A DNA stretch of 64,000 bases from Rhodococcus jostii RHA1 (GTDB taxonomy: Bacteria; Actinomycetota; Actinomycetes; Mycobacteriales; Mycobacteriaceae): positions 1,860,001 to 1,924,000 of the forward strand of contig NC_008268.1 in the NCBI RefSeq assembly GCF_000014565.1. Reading direction: 5' to 3'. The position numbers were made by a program, and so were the translations under genes. Positions 16,291 through 24,207 of this stretch are shown in pieces. Position 1 is the first letter of the stretch. Each line of letters opens with the position of its first letter. The notes beneath the pieces are model-generated. The model worked only from the letters and a program-made list of their open reading frames with translations, did not search any database and was not told the DNA's origin.

Positions 16291-17747
16291 GCCGCACCTC
16301 CGTCGACGTTGTTCGACAGTCCCGCTGCGGCCTTGACCAGTCCGAGCGGACCGTCGAAGTCGAAGTTGCGGTAGACGGCGGCGAGTTGCGCGAACGGCGG
16401 TGACTGGGCGAAGAGCTGGAACGTCAGGCGATGTCCCGCGTAGTCGCTGTTGAGCAGGTCGCGGGCGAACGCGAGGAGCTTGCGACGGTCGTCGGCCACC
16501 CAGTTGTCGTTGATGGAGTAGAACTTCTCCAGCCACGGCGCGACGTCGGGGTCGGCGAACGTGGCGGCGTCCGGGGTGATGCAGATCTGGCCGCCGCACA
16601 GTTCGCGGGCGATGTGCATCATCGCGGGCAGCTGGCTGAGCGCCATCACCCGGCCGGTGTAGAGGAGGGACTGGTTGGGCATGAGCAGGCCGCCGGGGCT
16701 GGGCTCCGCGAGCGAGATGGCCGCGGTGAGGTGGGCGTTGATCGTCTCCCGGTAGCAGGCGAGCTGGGCGAGCTTCTCCTGCACCGCCTGCTGCTTCTCG
16801 AGGCCGCTCTGCTTGACGTTCCACAGTGCGGATCCGATCATCAGATCGGCGAGGTGCAGAGTGCGTTGCACGAACGGGAACGCGCTGTAGCGGTGCAGGG
16901 TGGAGCGGATGAACGTGGCTGCCCGGGTGTGCCGGTAGAACAGAACGTCTTCCCAGGGGATCTCGACGTTGTCGAACACGACGAGGGACTCGACCTCGTC
17001 GACCCGGTTGGCGAGCGGGTAGTCGGCGGACGGCGCGCGGCCGGCGAACCCGTTGCGGGAGATGTACTTCAGCCCCGGCGCGCCCATGTCGAGCACGAAC
17101 CCGACAGCGTAGTCGGACAGTTCGCTGTTTCCCCAGTTGGCGATGGTGGGTTTGGTGAACGCCTGGTTGGAGTAGGCGGCGGCGGTCTCGTACTTCGCGC
17201 CGCGCACGACGATGCCGTTGTCGGTCTCCTTCACGACGTGCAGGAGCATGTCGGGGTCCTGATCCTGCGGCGCCTTGGACCGGTCGCCCTTGGGGTCGGT
17301 GTTCGCCGACACGTGGAACGGGTCCTCCCGGACCGACCGGTCCAGGTGGCGGCGGATGTTCTCCGAGAAGCGCGGGTCCACCTCGTTGAGGACGTCCTGG
17401 CCGTCGAACAGCGACCACATCTCGCCGATGGTCTCGTCACCGACTCGGGTGACCACGCCCCGGGTGTCCCCGAGGACCAGGTCGACGGCGGCGCGCTTGT
17501 CGAGCCAGTCCTGCTGCGTGCGGGGAAGCTTGTTGGCGATGGCGTTGCGTTCGCCGGATTCGGGATCGACGTAGGTCATCGCGTCCTGCGTGGCCTCCTC
17601 GTGCGCGAGGTCGTAGATGCGTGCCCGCACCTCGACGATCGGCTTGAACATGGGGTGGTCGGCCACGTCCTTGACGCGCTCCCCGTCGACCCAGACCTCA
17701 CGGCCGTCTCTGATGGACTCCCTGTATTCGTCTCCGGTGCGGATCAT
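16287..17747 (-). CDS. HpaB-type FADH2-dependent monooxygenase
   Basis: A 486-residue protein of the 4-hydroxyphenylacetate 3-hydroxylase oxygenase family (acyl-CoA-dehydrogenase fold). Motifs include the N-terminal TGDEYRESIRDGREVWVDGERV, the central PGLKYISRNGFAG region, and ARELCGGQICITPDAATFADPD near the C-terminus. Such enzymes take reduced FAD from a separate reductase, here the gene immediately upstream, and hydroxylate phenols or open N-heterocycles (the pyridine monooxygenases of Arthrobacter are of this type). The start follows GAGGAG and overlaps the reductase stop by four bases. Hydroxylation of an aromatic ring is the alternative, but no ring-cleavage dioxygenase is present while RidA and two hydrolases are. 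Confidence 0.85.
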   Translation of the reverse strand: MIRTGDEYRESIRDGREVWVDGERVKDVADHPMFKPIVEVRARIYDLAHEEATQDAMTYVDPESGERNAIANKLPRTQQDWLDKRAAVDLVLGDTRGVVTRVGDETIGEMWSLFDGQDVLNEVDPRFSENIRRHLDRSVREDPFHVSANTDPKGDRSKAPQDQDPDMLLHVVKETDNGIVVRGAKYETAAAYSNQAFTKPTIANWGNSELSDYAVGFVLDMGAPGLKYISRNGFAGRAPSADYPLANRVDEVESLVVFDNVEIPWEDVLFYRHTRAATFIRSTLHRYSAFPFVQRTLHLADLMIGSALWNVKQSGLEKQQAVQEKLAQLACYRETINAHLTAAISLAEPSPGGLLMPNQSLLYTGRVMALSQLPAMMHIARELCGGQICITPDAATFADPDVAPWLEKFYSINDNWVADDRRKLLAFARDLLNSDYAGHRLTFQLFAQSPPFAQLAAVYRNFDFDGPLGLVKAAAGLSNNVDGGAA

Positions 17748-18364
17748 TTCGTGCTCCTCGTCCTCGGCGCGGGGTGTGCGTCCGGGTAGTCGGGAAAGGT
17801 GGAAGGTTCGAACGCTGCAGGCTTGCTGTAGGTGTGGGAGGCGTACACGAGGGGTTCGCCGGGGTGTGCCTCCACGGCGGCGACGCGTCCGATGTAGACG
17901 CGGTGGGTACCGGCCTCGATGACGTCGTGGACGGTGCAGTCGAACGACGCGATCGCGTCGTGGACGCGGGGTGAGCCGGATTCGGCCACGGTCCAGTGCC
18001 CGCAGGTGAAGTCCCACCGCCGCTTGCCCGGCCAGGGGCGGCCGGCGAAGGTGTCGGCGACGTGATCGTGCTGGGTGGCAAGCACATTGACGCAGAAGAC
18101 GCCGTTCTCGGAGATCGCGTCGTTGACCGGGCTTCGTCCGTGCAGGCAGACCAGCACCAGTGCCGGGTCGGCCGAGACGGAGCACATCGCACTCACGGTC
18201 TGGGCGGCGCGCCCGCCTGGACCGTCGGTCGCGACGACGGTGACTCCGGTCGCGACGGCGCTCATGGCCATGACGAAGTTCGCGGTCGAGTTGTCCGGCA
18301 TCGGTGGGGCCACCGATGTTCGGGCCGTCGTTTCGACGGCTGGGTGACGGTCAGCGATCGGCAT
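17744..18364 (-). CDS. Flavin reductase (HpaC-like partner)
   Basis: A 206-residue flavin reductase-like protein of the FMN-binding split-barrel type. The ATGVTVVATDGPGGRAAQTV and PALVLVCLHGRSPVNDAI segments are characteristic, as is GTHRVYIGRV. It supplies reduced flavin to the HpaB-type oxygenase, using NAD(P)H. It is the first gene of the operon, with AAAGGAG before the ATG at 18364 and a 72-base leader after the shared promoter box. Its first 30 residues are longer than usual and without recognisable motif. Divergent from the dienelactone hydrolase gene. Confidence 0.85.
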   Translation of the reverse strand: MPIADRHPAVETTARTSVAPPMPDNSTANFVMAMSAVATGVTVVATDGPGGRAAQTVSAMCSVSADPALVLVCLHGRSPVNDAISENGVFCVNVLATQHDHVADTFAGRPWPGKRRWDFTCGHWTVAESGSPRVHDAIASFDCTVHDVIEAGTHRVYIGRVAAVEAHPGEPLVYASHTYSKPAAFEPSTFPDYPDAHPAPRTRSTK

Positions 18365-18435
18365 GACGGGCTCCTTTCTGTGTGCGGTGAGCGAGGAGTT
18401 CGTGCCGTTGCACCAATCTTGAGGTCCCCGGTGAA

Positions 18436-18470
18436 ATCTGTACAACACAGATAAGTGGCGCACTGCATAA
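18436..18470 (-). promoter_or_regulatory. Shared catabolic promoter box, copy 2
   Basis: Read on the minus strand: TTATGCAGT, 17 bases, TGTACAGAT, then a 72-base leader to the flavin reductase start. TGTACAGAT also forms part of the inverted repeat ATCTGT-ACAAC-ACAGAT. Confidence 0.7.
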
Positions 18471-18557
18471 GGAAAAGTGATGAACTGGGAACCGATGCCG
18501 ATCACGGGTTCGACCAGGGATAATTCCCTACATCAGCCGATGCGGACGGGGACGATC

Positions 18558-19463
18558 ATGACGCCACTGCAACGCTATATCGCCGAGGAGATCGCGATCG
18601 ACCATGCCGACGGGCTGCTGTCCCGCCGCGAGGCGTTGCGAAGACTCGGACTCATCGGCCTCGGCGTGGCGGCGGCGTCCTCGTTGCTCGCCGCCTGTTC
18701 CACCGACAGCGACGAGTCGCCGACGTCGGCGCCGGTGACGCCCGGCGGAGCGACGCCCCCACCGCCGGGAGCGGCCGAGGCCGTCGAGACCGAAGCGGTG
18801 ACGTTCCCCGGGCCGGACGGCCGCGTCCTGCAGGGTGCGTGGGCCGACGCCGCCACACCTCGCGGAGCGGTCCTCGTCATACACGAGAACAAGGGCCTGA
18901 CCGACCACATCCGTTCGGTGGCGGGACGATTCGCGGGTGCCGGCTACTCCGCGCTCGCCCTCGACCTGCTCTCGGAGGAGGGCGGGACCGCAACGTTCAC
19001 CGATCAGGCGCAGGCGACCGCCGCGCTGGCCACCGTGCCGCCGGCGCGCTTCGTCGCCGACATGAAGGCCGGGGTGGACGAACTCGGGCGTCGGGTGCCG
19101 GACGAGAAGATCGCGGCGGTCGGGTTCTGTTTCGGCGGCGGGATGGTGTGGCAACTCCTCGCGTCCGGTGAGCCGAGGCTGGCTGCGGCGGTCCCCTTCT
19201 ACGGGCCCCTGCCCGAGGGCGCCGATTTCTCCGGGTCGAAGGCCGCGGTCCTCGCCATCTACGCGGAACTGGACGCCCGGGTGAACGCGTCCCGGGACGC
19301 CGCTGCCGCCGCACTCGCGAAGGCGGGACTGCCGCATGAGATCGTCACGGTTCCGGGCGCCGATCACGCGTTCTTCAACGACACCGGGCCCCGCTACAAC
19401 GCGACCGCGGCAGCCGAGGCCTACGAACGTGTCCTCGCCTGGTTCGGCGAATACCTGGGGTGA
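18558..19463 (+). CDS. Exported dienelactone hydrolase family lipoprotein
   Basis: A 301-residue hydrolase. The N-terminus carries a Tat-like signal with SRREALRRLGLIGLG and ends in a lipobox LLAAC (Cys47), so it is probably exported folded and lipid-anchored. The catalytic domain is of dienelactone-hydrolase type with Cys191 in GFCFGGG as nucleophile, Asp239 and His270 in GADHAFF, and Glu110 in HENKG. Substrates of exported members are unknown. I chose the ATG at 18558 because the Tat motif follows about 20 residues later; the ribosome-binding site is weak. The 3' end overlaps the convergent membrane-protein gene by 43 bases. Confidence 0.82.
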   Translation: MTPLQRYIAEEIAIDHADGLLSRREALRRLGLIGLGVAAASSLLAACSTDSDESPTSAPVTPGGATPPPPGAAEAVETEAVTFPGPDGRVLQGAWADAATPRGAVLVIHENKGLTDHIRSVAGRFAGAGYSALALDLLSEEGGTATFTDQAQATAALATVPPARFVADMKAGVDELGRRVPDEKIAAVGFCFGGGMVWQLLASGEPRLAAAVPFYGPLPEGADFSGSKAAVLAIYAELDARVNASRDAAAAALAKAGLPHEIVTVPGADHAFFNDTGPRYNATAAAEAYERVLAWFGEYLG

Positions 19464-20098
19464 GGCGGGCGCATCAGCAGTGCGGCCACGAGGAAACAGA
19501 CCGCGCCCACGAACGTGCCCAGATCGGCGATCGTCGGGTTCTTCAGCGAGTCCGTGCCGGGCACGATGAACGCGCCGACAGCGGACACTCCGAACGCCAC
19601 CGACCCGATCATGTTCAACCAGGTGCTGCGCCAGTTGCGGGCATGCGGATCCCACAGCTTGTCGGTTTCGGTGGTGGCCACCACAGCCAGACCGCTGGCG
19701 ACGAGGAATGCCGTCGACCCGAAGATGTCGGGACGCCACCCCCACACCCGGTCCTGTTCGACGGTGAGGCCCTGGATCAGCGCGACGCCGGTGCTCACGT
19801 TGAACAGCAAGGTGCCGACGAACTGGATCAGCGCCGCCCACCAGTCGTAGCGTTCGACCGTCGCGGAGTCCTCCCCGGGCACCGGCCTGCCGCTGAGCCG
19901 CAACTGGATGAACCCGGCGGTGGTGAAGAACAGCGACCCGACGAAGTAGGTGATGTTGTCGATCTCGGCGCCGACCGCGTGCCCGTACACCCGGGTGGCC
20001 GCCAGCCCGAACAGGAAGGAGCCGATCACGAATCCCCAGGATTCGCGGCGCAGCCGGAGCGTGCGGCGAGGCGCGGACGAGGGGTGGTCATTCGACAC
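19421..20098 (-). CDS. Integral membrane protein, YrhK-like segment
   Basis: A 225-residue protein with about six predicted membrane segments (FVIGSFLFGLAAT, ITYFVGSLFFTTAGFI, ALIQFVGTLLFNVSTGVAL, FLVASGLAVVATT, MIGSVAFGVSAVGAFIV, FVGAVCFLVAALLM). The start of the protein, RRESWGFVIGSFLF, resembles YrhK-domain proteins. A charged N-terminal tail precedes it. No function can be assigned. The start is a GTG at 20098 with GAGGGGG upstream. It overlaps the dienelactone hydrolase gene tail-to-tail. Confidence 0.72.
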   Translation of the reverse strand: MSNDHPSSAPRRTLRLRRESWGFVIGSFLFGLAATRVYGHAVGAEIDNITYFVGSLFFTTAGFIQLRLSGRPVPGEDSATVERYDWWAALIQFVGTLLFNVSTGVALIQGLTVEQDRVWGWRPDIFGSTAFLVASGLAVVATTETDKLWDPHARNWRSTWLNMIGSVAFGVSAVGAFIVPGTDSLKNPTIADLGTFVGAVCFLVAALLMRPPHPRYSPNQARTRS

Positions 20099-20217
20099 CG
20101 TGACGTCACCCCCTCACCGGTCGGCAAGGTTTCAGACTCTCCGAAAGCGCGCACCGGGTCAAGGTCGGACGCCGAAATTCGGCTGCGAGTCCACGTGGGG
20201 TGTGCCAGTGTCGGGGA

Positions 20218-21426
20218 ATGACGACGACCACCGCCGGCATCACGATCAGAACGGCCACCGAACAGGACTGGCCGAAGATCACCCTGCTCAACGAGATCTG
20301 CTTCGTGACACCGCAGACCGAGGAGTTCACCGCCCACTGGAGGCAACTCGTCAGCGGCGCGCCGCCGATCATCGCGGTCGACGAGGACGCGGTGGTCGGC
20401 GCCACCATGGACATCCCTATGACCGTCACCGTTCCCGGTGGCGAGGGCGTTCCCGCGGCGGGCGTCACCGCGGTGACGGTCGCGCCCACCCATCGACGCC
20501 GCGGCCTCCTTCGCGCGCTCTACACCGAACATCACGACCGCATCCGGACGTCGGGGGTCCCGCTGTCGCTCCTCACGGCCAGTGAGGGCGGGATCTACGG
20601 ACGCTTCGGGTACGGACCCGCGACCATCGAGACCACGTCGAGCATCGACCGCCGATTCGCGGTGCCGCACCCGAAGGCACCGGACCCGGGTGGTGTGCGG
20701 ATGGTCCATCCGGCGGAGGCCCGGGCCGCGTTCACCGACGTCTACGACCGCTGGCAACGGGTGACCCCGGGGGCGCAGGTGCGGCCCGAGATCGTGTGGA
20801 ATCGGATCTTCGCCGACCGTGAGAGCGAGCGCGGCGGCGGCACAAGCCTGTTCGGGCTCGTGCACGACGACGGTTACGTGCTCTACCGTCGCGTGTCCGG
20901 CGACAACGGAACCGTCGCCCGGGTGGAGGAGATCCGCACCGTCACGCGAGACGCGCACGCCGCGCTGTGGCGAGCACTGCTCGGCCTGGACCTCGTGCGG
21001 CGCATCGAAGCGCACCTCACCCCCGAGGACCCACTGCCGTATCTGCTGACCGACGGCCGGCTGGTACGCACCACCTCGCGCCACGACGAGCTGTGGGTCC
21101 GGATCATGGACGTGCCCGCCGCACTCGAGGCCCGCAGGTACCGAACAGACTTCGACGTCGTGATCCAGGTCGACGACGGATTTTTGGACGCCGGCGGGCG
21201 GTTCGCGCTGACCGTGCGGGACGGCACCGCGTTGTGCACCCCGACCGACTCCACCCCGCAGGTGGTGCTCGACCTGGACGTGCTGGGCAGCCTGTATCTC
21301 GGCGCCCACCGGGCACGCACCTTCGCCGCCGCGAACCGGCTGCAGGCCGCGGACCCCGACGTCCTCGACCGCTTCGATCACGCCTTCGGCGCCGACCGCG
21401 ACGCCCAGATGGGGTGGCCGTTCTAG
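20218..21426 (+). CDS. eis: Eis-type GNAT N-acetyltransferase
   Basis: A 402-residue protein, the same length as mycobacterial Eis, which acetylates aminoglycosides at several positions and affects host responses. The N-terminal GNAT domain has the acetyl-CoA loop VTVAPTHRRRGLLRAL; a second GNAT-like domain and a C-terminal sterol-carrier-like domain follow. The protein ends in a free Phe carboxylate as in Eis, where the C-terminus takes part in catalysis. The ATG at 20218 is close behind a GGGGA and the leader is short. Its stop overlaps the stop of the convergent LysR gene in the sequence CTAG. Role in this organism is unknown. Confidence 0.85.
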   Translation: MTTTTAGITIRTATEQDWPKITLLNEICFVTPQTEEFTAHWRQLVSGAPPIIAVDEDAVVGATMDIPMTVTVPGGEGVPAAGVTAVTVAPTHRRRGLLRALYTEHHDRIRTSGVPLSLLTASEGGIYGRFGYGPATIETTSSIDRRFAVPHPKAPDPGGVRMVHPAEARAAFTDVYDRWQRVTPGAQVRPEIVWNRIFADRESERGGGTSLFGLVHDDGYVLYRRVSGDNGTVARVEEIRTVTRDAHAALWRALLGLDLVRRIEAHLTPEDPLPYLLTDGRLVRTTSRHDELWVRIMDVPAALEARRYRTDFDVVIQVDDGFLDAGGRFALTVRDGTALCTPTDSTPQVVLDLDVLGSLYLGAHRARTFAAANRLQAADPDVLDRFDHAFGADRDAQMGWPF

Positions 21427-22349
21427 CGGGCCGAACCCGCCTGTTTCGCGAACACGGCCCGCGCCCGTTCGGCGACGGCCCGGGCCCGCGCCGTGCTCCG
21501 CACACCCTTCAGCCGGGCAAGCACCACCGGGAGGCCGGGAACGTCGTCGGCGATGGGCAGCGACGCGACGCGTCCGCCGTCGTAGGTCCGGCCCTCGGCG
21601 GGCCGCTGGTTGAGGATCGAGAAGCCGTGGCCGCGAGCGACGAGTCCGCGCACCGTTTCGTAGCTCGCCGACCGGTACCGGACCACCGGCGTGACCCCCG
21701 CCGCCGACAGCATCGCCAGGAAGTAGTCGCGGCTGCTCGGCAGGTCCAGCAACACCATGGGTTCGCCCTCGAGGTCGGCGAGGGTGATCGCGTCGTGGCC
21801 GGCCAGCCGGTGGTCCGGCGGAAGGATGACGTGCGGCCTGGCAACGCCGAGCGTCTCCGTCTCCATGTCGTCGCCCAGCGCGAGGTCGTAGGTCAGGGCC
21901 AGTTCCGCGGTGCCGTTGCGCAGCGCCGCCCGCACCGCCTCCGCCTGCGTCTCGACGACCTCGACCTCCAGGTCGGGGTGCTGATCGCGCAGGTCCGAGA
22001 TCAGTGTCGGGAGGATGAACGGAGTGAGGGTGACGAAGCAGGCCAGGCGCACCGTTCCCCGCACGTTGTCCTCGTGGCCGCGCGCCGCGTCGAGAACCTC
22101 ACCGAGGTGGGCGAGGACGCTGCGGGTGTCGCGGAGCATCTCCTCCCCCGCAGCGGTGAGGACCAGTCCGCGGGACCGTTGCCGGATGAAGAGCTGGGTG
22201 CCGATCTGATGCTCGAGTTGGGAGATCGCCGAGGAGACCGCCGACTGCGCGACCATCAGTTCGTCGGCGGCCTTCGTCATGCTGGAGAAGTTCGCGGCCT
22301 CGACGAAATACCTCAGTTGGGTGAACGTCACGTCGGGTCGTCGTTGCAT
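21423..22349 (-). CDS. LysR-family regulator
   Basis: A 308-residue LysR protein: N-terminal winged helix-turn-helix (FTQLRYFVEAANFSSMTKAADELMVAQSAVSSAISQ, split here as FTQLRYFVEAANFSSM and QSAVSSAISQLE) and a C-terminal effector domain (VRLACFVTLTPFILP onward). The start follows GAGGAGAG. It is downstream of the APC transporter gene on the same strand and next to the divergent TMADH-like operon. It is the best candidate for the regulator that reads the TGATGCAGT boxes found here and before the flavin reductase operon and permease remnant. That assignment is inference. Confidence 0.9.
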   Translation of the reverse strand: MQRRPDVTFTQLRYFVEAANFSSMTKAADELMVAQSAVSSAISQLEHQIGTQLFIRQRSRGLVLTAAGEEMLRDTRSVLAHLGEVLDAARGHEDNVRGTVRLACFVTLTPFILPTLISDLRDQHPDLEVEVVETQAEAVRAALRNGTAELALTYDLALGDDMETETLGVARPHVILPPDHRLAGHDAITLADLEGEPMVLLDLPSSRDYFLAMLSAAGVTPVVRYRSASYETVRGLVARGHGFSILNQRPAEGRTYDGGRVASLPIADDVPGLPVVLARLKGVRSTARARAVAERARAVFAKQAGSAR

Positions 22350-22435
22350 GCACTCTCCTCGGGATCTGAGGCCACCAGGATTGCAGGTCTCCGACCGGGG
22401 AGCCACCCACGACACACGCGGCGGACGCGACACCG

Positions 22436-23977
22436 TCAGCGGATGTCGGCGTTCACGAGGTCGGGATCCGGCTGCGATCCGGGGCCGTCTTCCCGGGTGC
22501 GGCGCGGGCCGCTCGCCGACCGCACGGAATTGCCACGCACGTATCCGACGGCGCCGAGGAGCGCGAGCACGGCCAGCGTCCCGAGGGTGAACAGTTCGAA
22601 CGTCCCCTGGTTCACTCCCCAGATCTCCTCGAAGTCGTAGTCCAGGCCGAACACCGATTCCAGGGTGCCGGGGAAGACCGCCACCCAGGAACCGAGCAAC
22701 ACCCACGCGAAGCACAGGATGCCGAGGACGCGGAAGCCCGCGTTTCCGGTGGGAACCCGGAAGGGCCGCACGACGTCCGGGAAACGCGTGCGCAGGCGGA
22801 CCGCCGACGGGATGACGATCAGGTAGCTGAGCAGGAACGTCGAGATCGAGATGGTGAGCACGACCGCGAAGATGGAACCGCCGGAGCCGGTGATCTGCAT
22901 GGCCGCGACCATGAAGACGGTGGCGACGAGTCCGGACAGGAAGTTGACGCGCACCGGCGTTCCCAGACGCGGATGGAAGCGGCCGAAGAATCCGCCGAAG
23001 AACGCACCGTCGGCCGCGGCCATCGCCTGCATGCGGTCGCTGATGATCATCCACGCCGCGCCCTGGGTCATCAGGATCACCGCGAAGATCACCCCGGTCA
23101 CGGTCAGCATGGCGGGTGCGGCGGGACCGTACACGCTGTACACGGTCGCGACCGCCTCGAGGAGTCCGCCGACACCGGTGATGTCGTCCGCGGGGACGAC
23201 GAGCAGGATGGCGAAGATCGGCAGCAGGTAGGACGCGGCGGCGATGGCGCAGGCGCGGGCGATCGAGATCGGGACGTCGCGGGCGGGGTTCTTCATCTCC
23301 CCGGCGGCGCTGTTCCCGGATTCGAACCCGAGGTAGGAGAACAGCAGCAGCGGCGTCACACCGAGGAGCCCGGTCAGGGTGGGGCTGAAGTCGCCGGCCG
23401 AGATGCCGGCGAATCCGTTCTTCGCGGCGTAGATGCCGGTGGTGACGAGGAAGAACAGCAGGAAGACGATCTTGAGGAACGCGCCGACCGTCGGAATCCA
23501 TTTGCCGCGAGCCAGACTCACGACGGCCGCGAGCACAGTCAGCCAGATGAAGACCAGTTTGAACAGGTAGTCCGTCACCGATCCTTCCTCGAACGCGGTG
23601 ACGTAGTGGTTCCAGGTCTCCGCGGCGATGAACGCCATCGACCCGCCGACCCACACGGGCTGGGTCACCCACGTCAGCAGCGATGCGAGGGCGGCCAGCG
23701 GCCGGCCGAACGCTCTCCGGACCCACACGTACACCCCGCCCTCGCCGGTGAACGTGCTGCCGATCTCGGCGAAGATGAGGCCGTAGGGCAGCAGGAAGAA
23801 CACCGCGAGAACCAGTGCCCAGGTGAAGGTCTCCGCGCCGAAGGTGGAGACCTGACCGAGAACCTCGACCGACACCACCGCCGCGACGATGAGGAAGACG
23901 ATGTCGAAACGGCCGAGTGACTTCTCGAGATGTTGCATCTGTTCGTCCGCCAGGGCGGTGGGGGTGTTGTCGCTCAT
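22436..23977 (-). CDS. APC-superfamily amino acid/amine transporter
   Basis: A 513-residue permease with about twelve membrane segments. The N-terminal LGRFDIVFLIVAAVVSVE, the GEGGVYVWVRRAFGR loop after segment 2 and the GFESGNSAAGEMKNPARDVP segment are typical of APC transporters for amino acids or amines. It is divergent from the TMADH-like gene across a 230-base region containing a 22-base-pair inverted repeat and promoter box copy 3. Likely imports the substrate of the TMADH-like/HpaB pathway by proton symport or exchange. Confidence 0.88.
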   Translation of the reverse strand: MSDNTPTALADEQMQHLEKSLGRFDIVFLIVAAVVSVEVLGQVSTFGAETFTWALVLAVFFLLPYGLIFAEIGSTFTGEGGVYVWVRRAFGRPLAALASLLTWVTQPVWVGGSMAFIAAETWNHYVTAFEEGSVTDYLFKLVFIWLTVLAAVVSLARGKWIPTVGAFLKIVFLLFFLVTTGIYAAKNGFAGISAGDFSPTLTGLLGVTPLLLFSYLGFESGNSAAGEMKNPARDVPISIARACAIAAASYLLPIFAILLVVPADDITGVGGLLEAVATVYSVYGPAAPAMLTVTGVIFAVILMTQGAAWMIISDRMQAMAAADGAFFGGFFGRFHPRLGTPVRVNFLSGLVATVFMVAAMQITGSGGSIFAVVLTISISTFLLSYLIVIPSAVRLRTRFPDVVRPFRVPTGNAGFRVLGILCFAWVLLGSWVAVFPGTLESVFGLDYDFEEIWGVNQGTFELFTLGTLAVLALLGAVGYVRGNSVRSASGPRRTREDGPGSQPDPDLVNADIR

Positions 23978-24035
23978 CGATCGTGCCTCTCACGTTGCAG
24001 TGATGCCGGTCACTACTCTCGTCCGCACCCGGCAA

Positions 24036-24147
24036 ATCTGTACAGCACAAAGATCCGGGGTACTGCATCAGTTATCCAGATGCTGAGGCCGCCGGGTTGG
24101 CATCTGAATAACTGATGCAGTGGCACGGAAAGATCCTGTTGACTGTT
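24036..24147. promoter_or_regulatory. Divergent control region with 22-bp inverted repeat and promoter box copy 3
   Basis: Arms 24062-24083 and 24100-24121 pair at 21 of 22 positions around a 16-base spacer; each contains TGATGCAGT facing outwards. On the minus strand TGATGCAGT (24070-24062), 17 bases and TGTACAGAT (24044-24036) repeat the architecture of copies 1 and 2. On the plus strand TGATGCAGT (24113-24121), 17 bases and TTGACTGTT (24139-24147) form a degenerate copy facing the TMADH-like gene. Confidence 0.75.
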
Positions 24148-24207
24148 GTGGTCGCGCGGACCGACGATTCTGGCACTGCACGAACCGAACAGCGTGAGGA
24201 ACCCACC

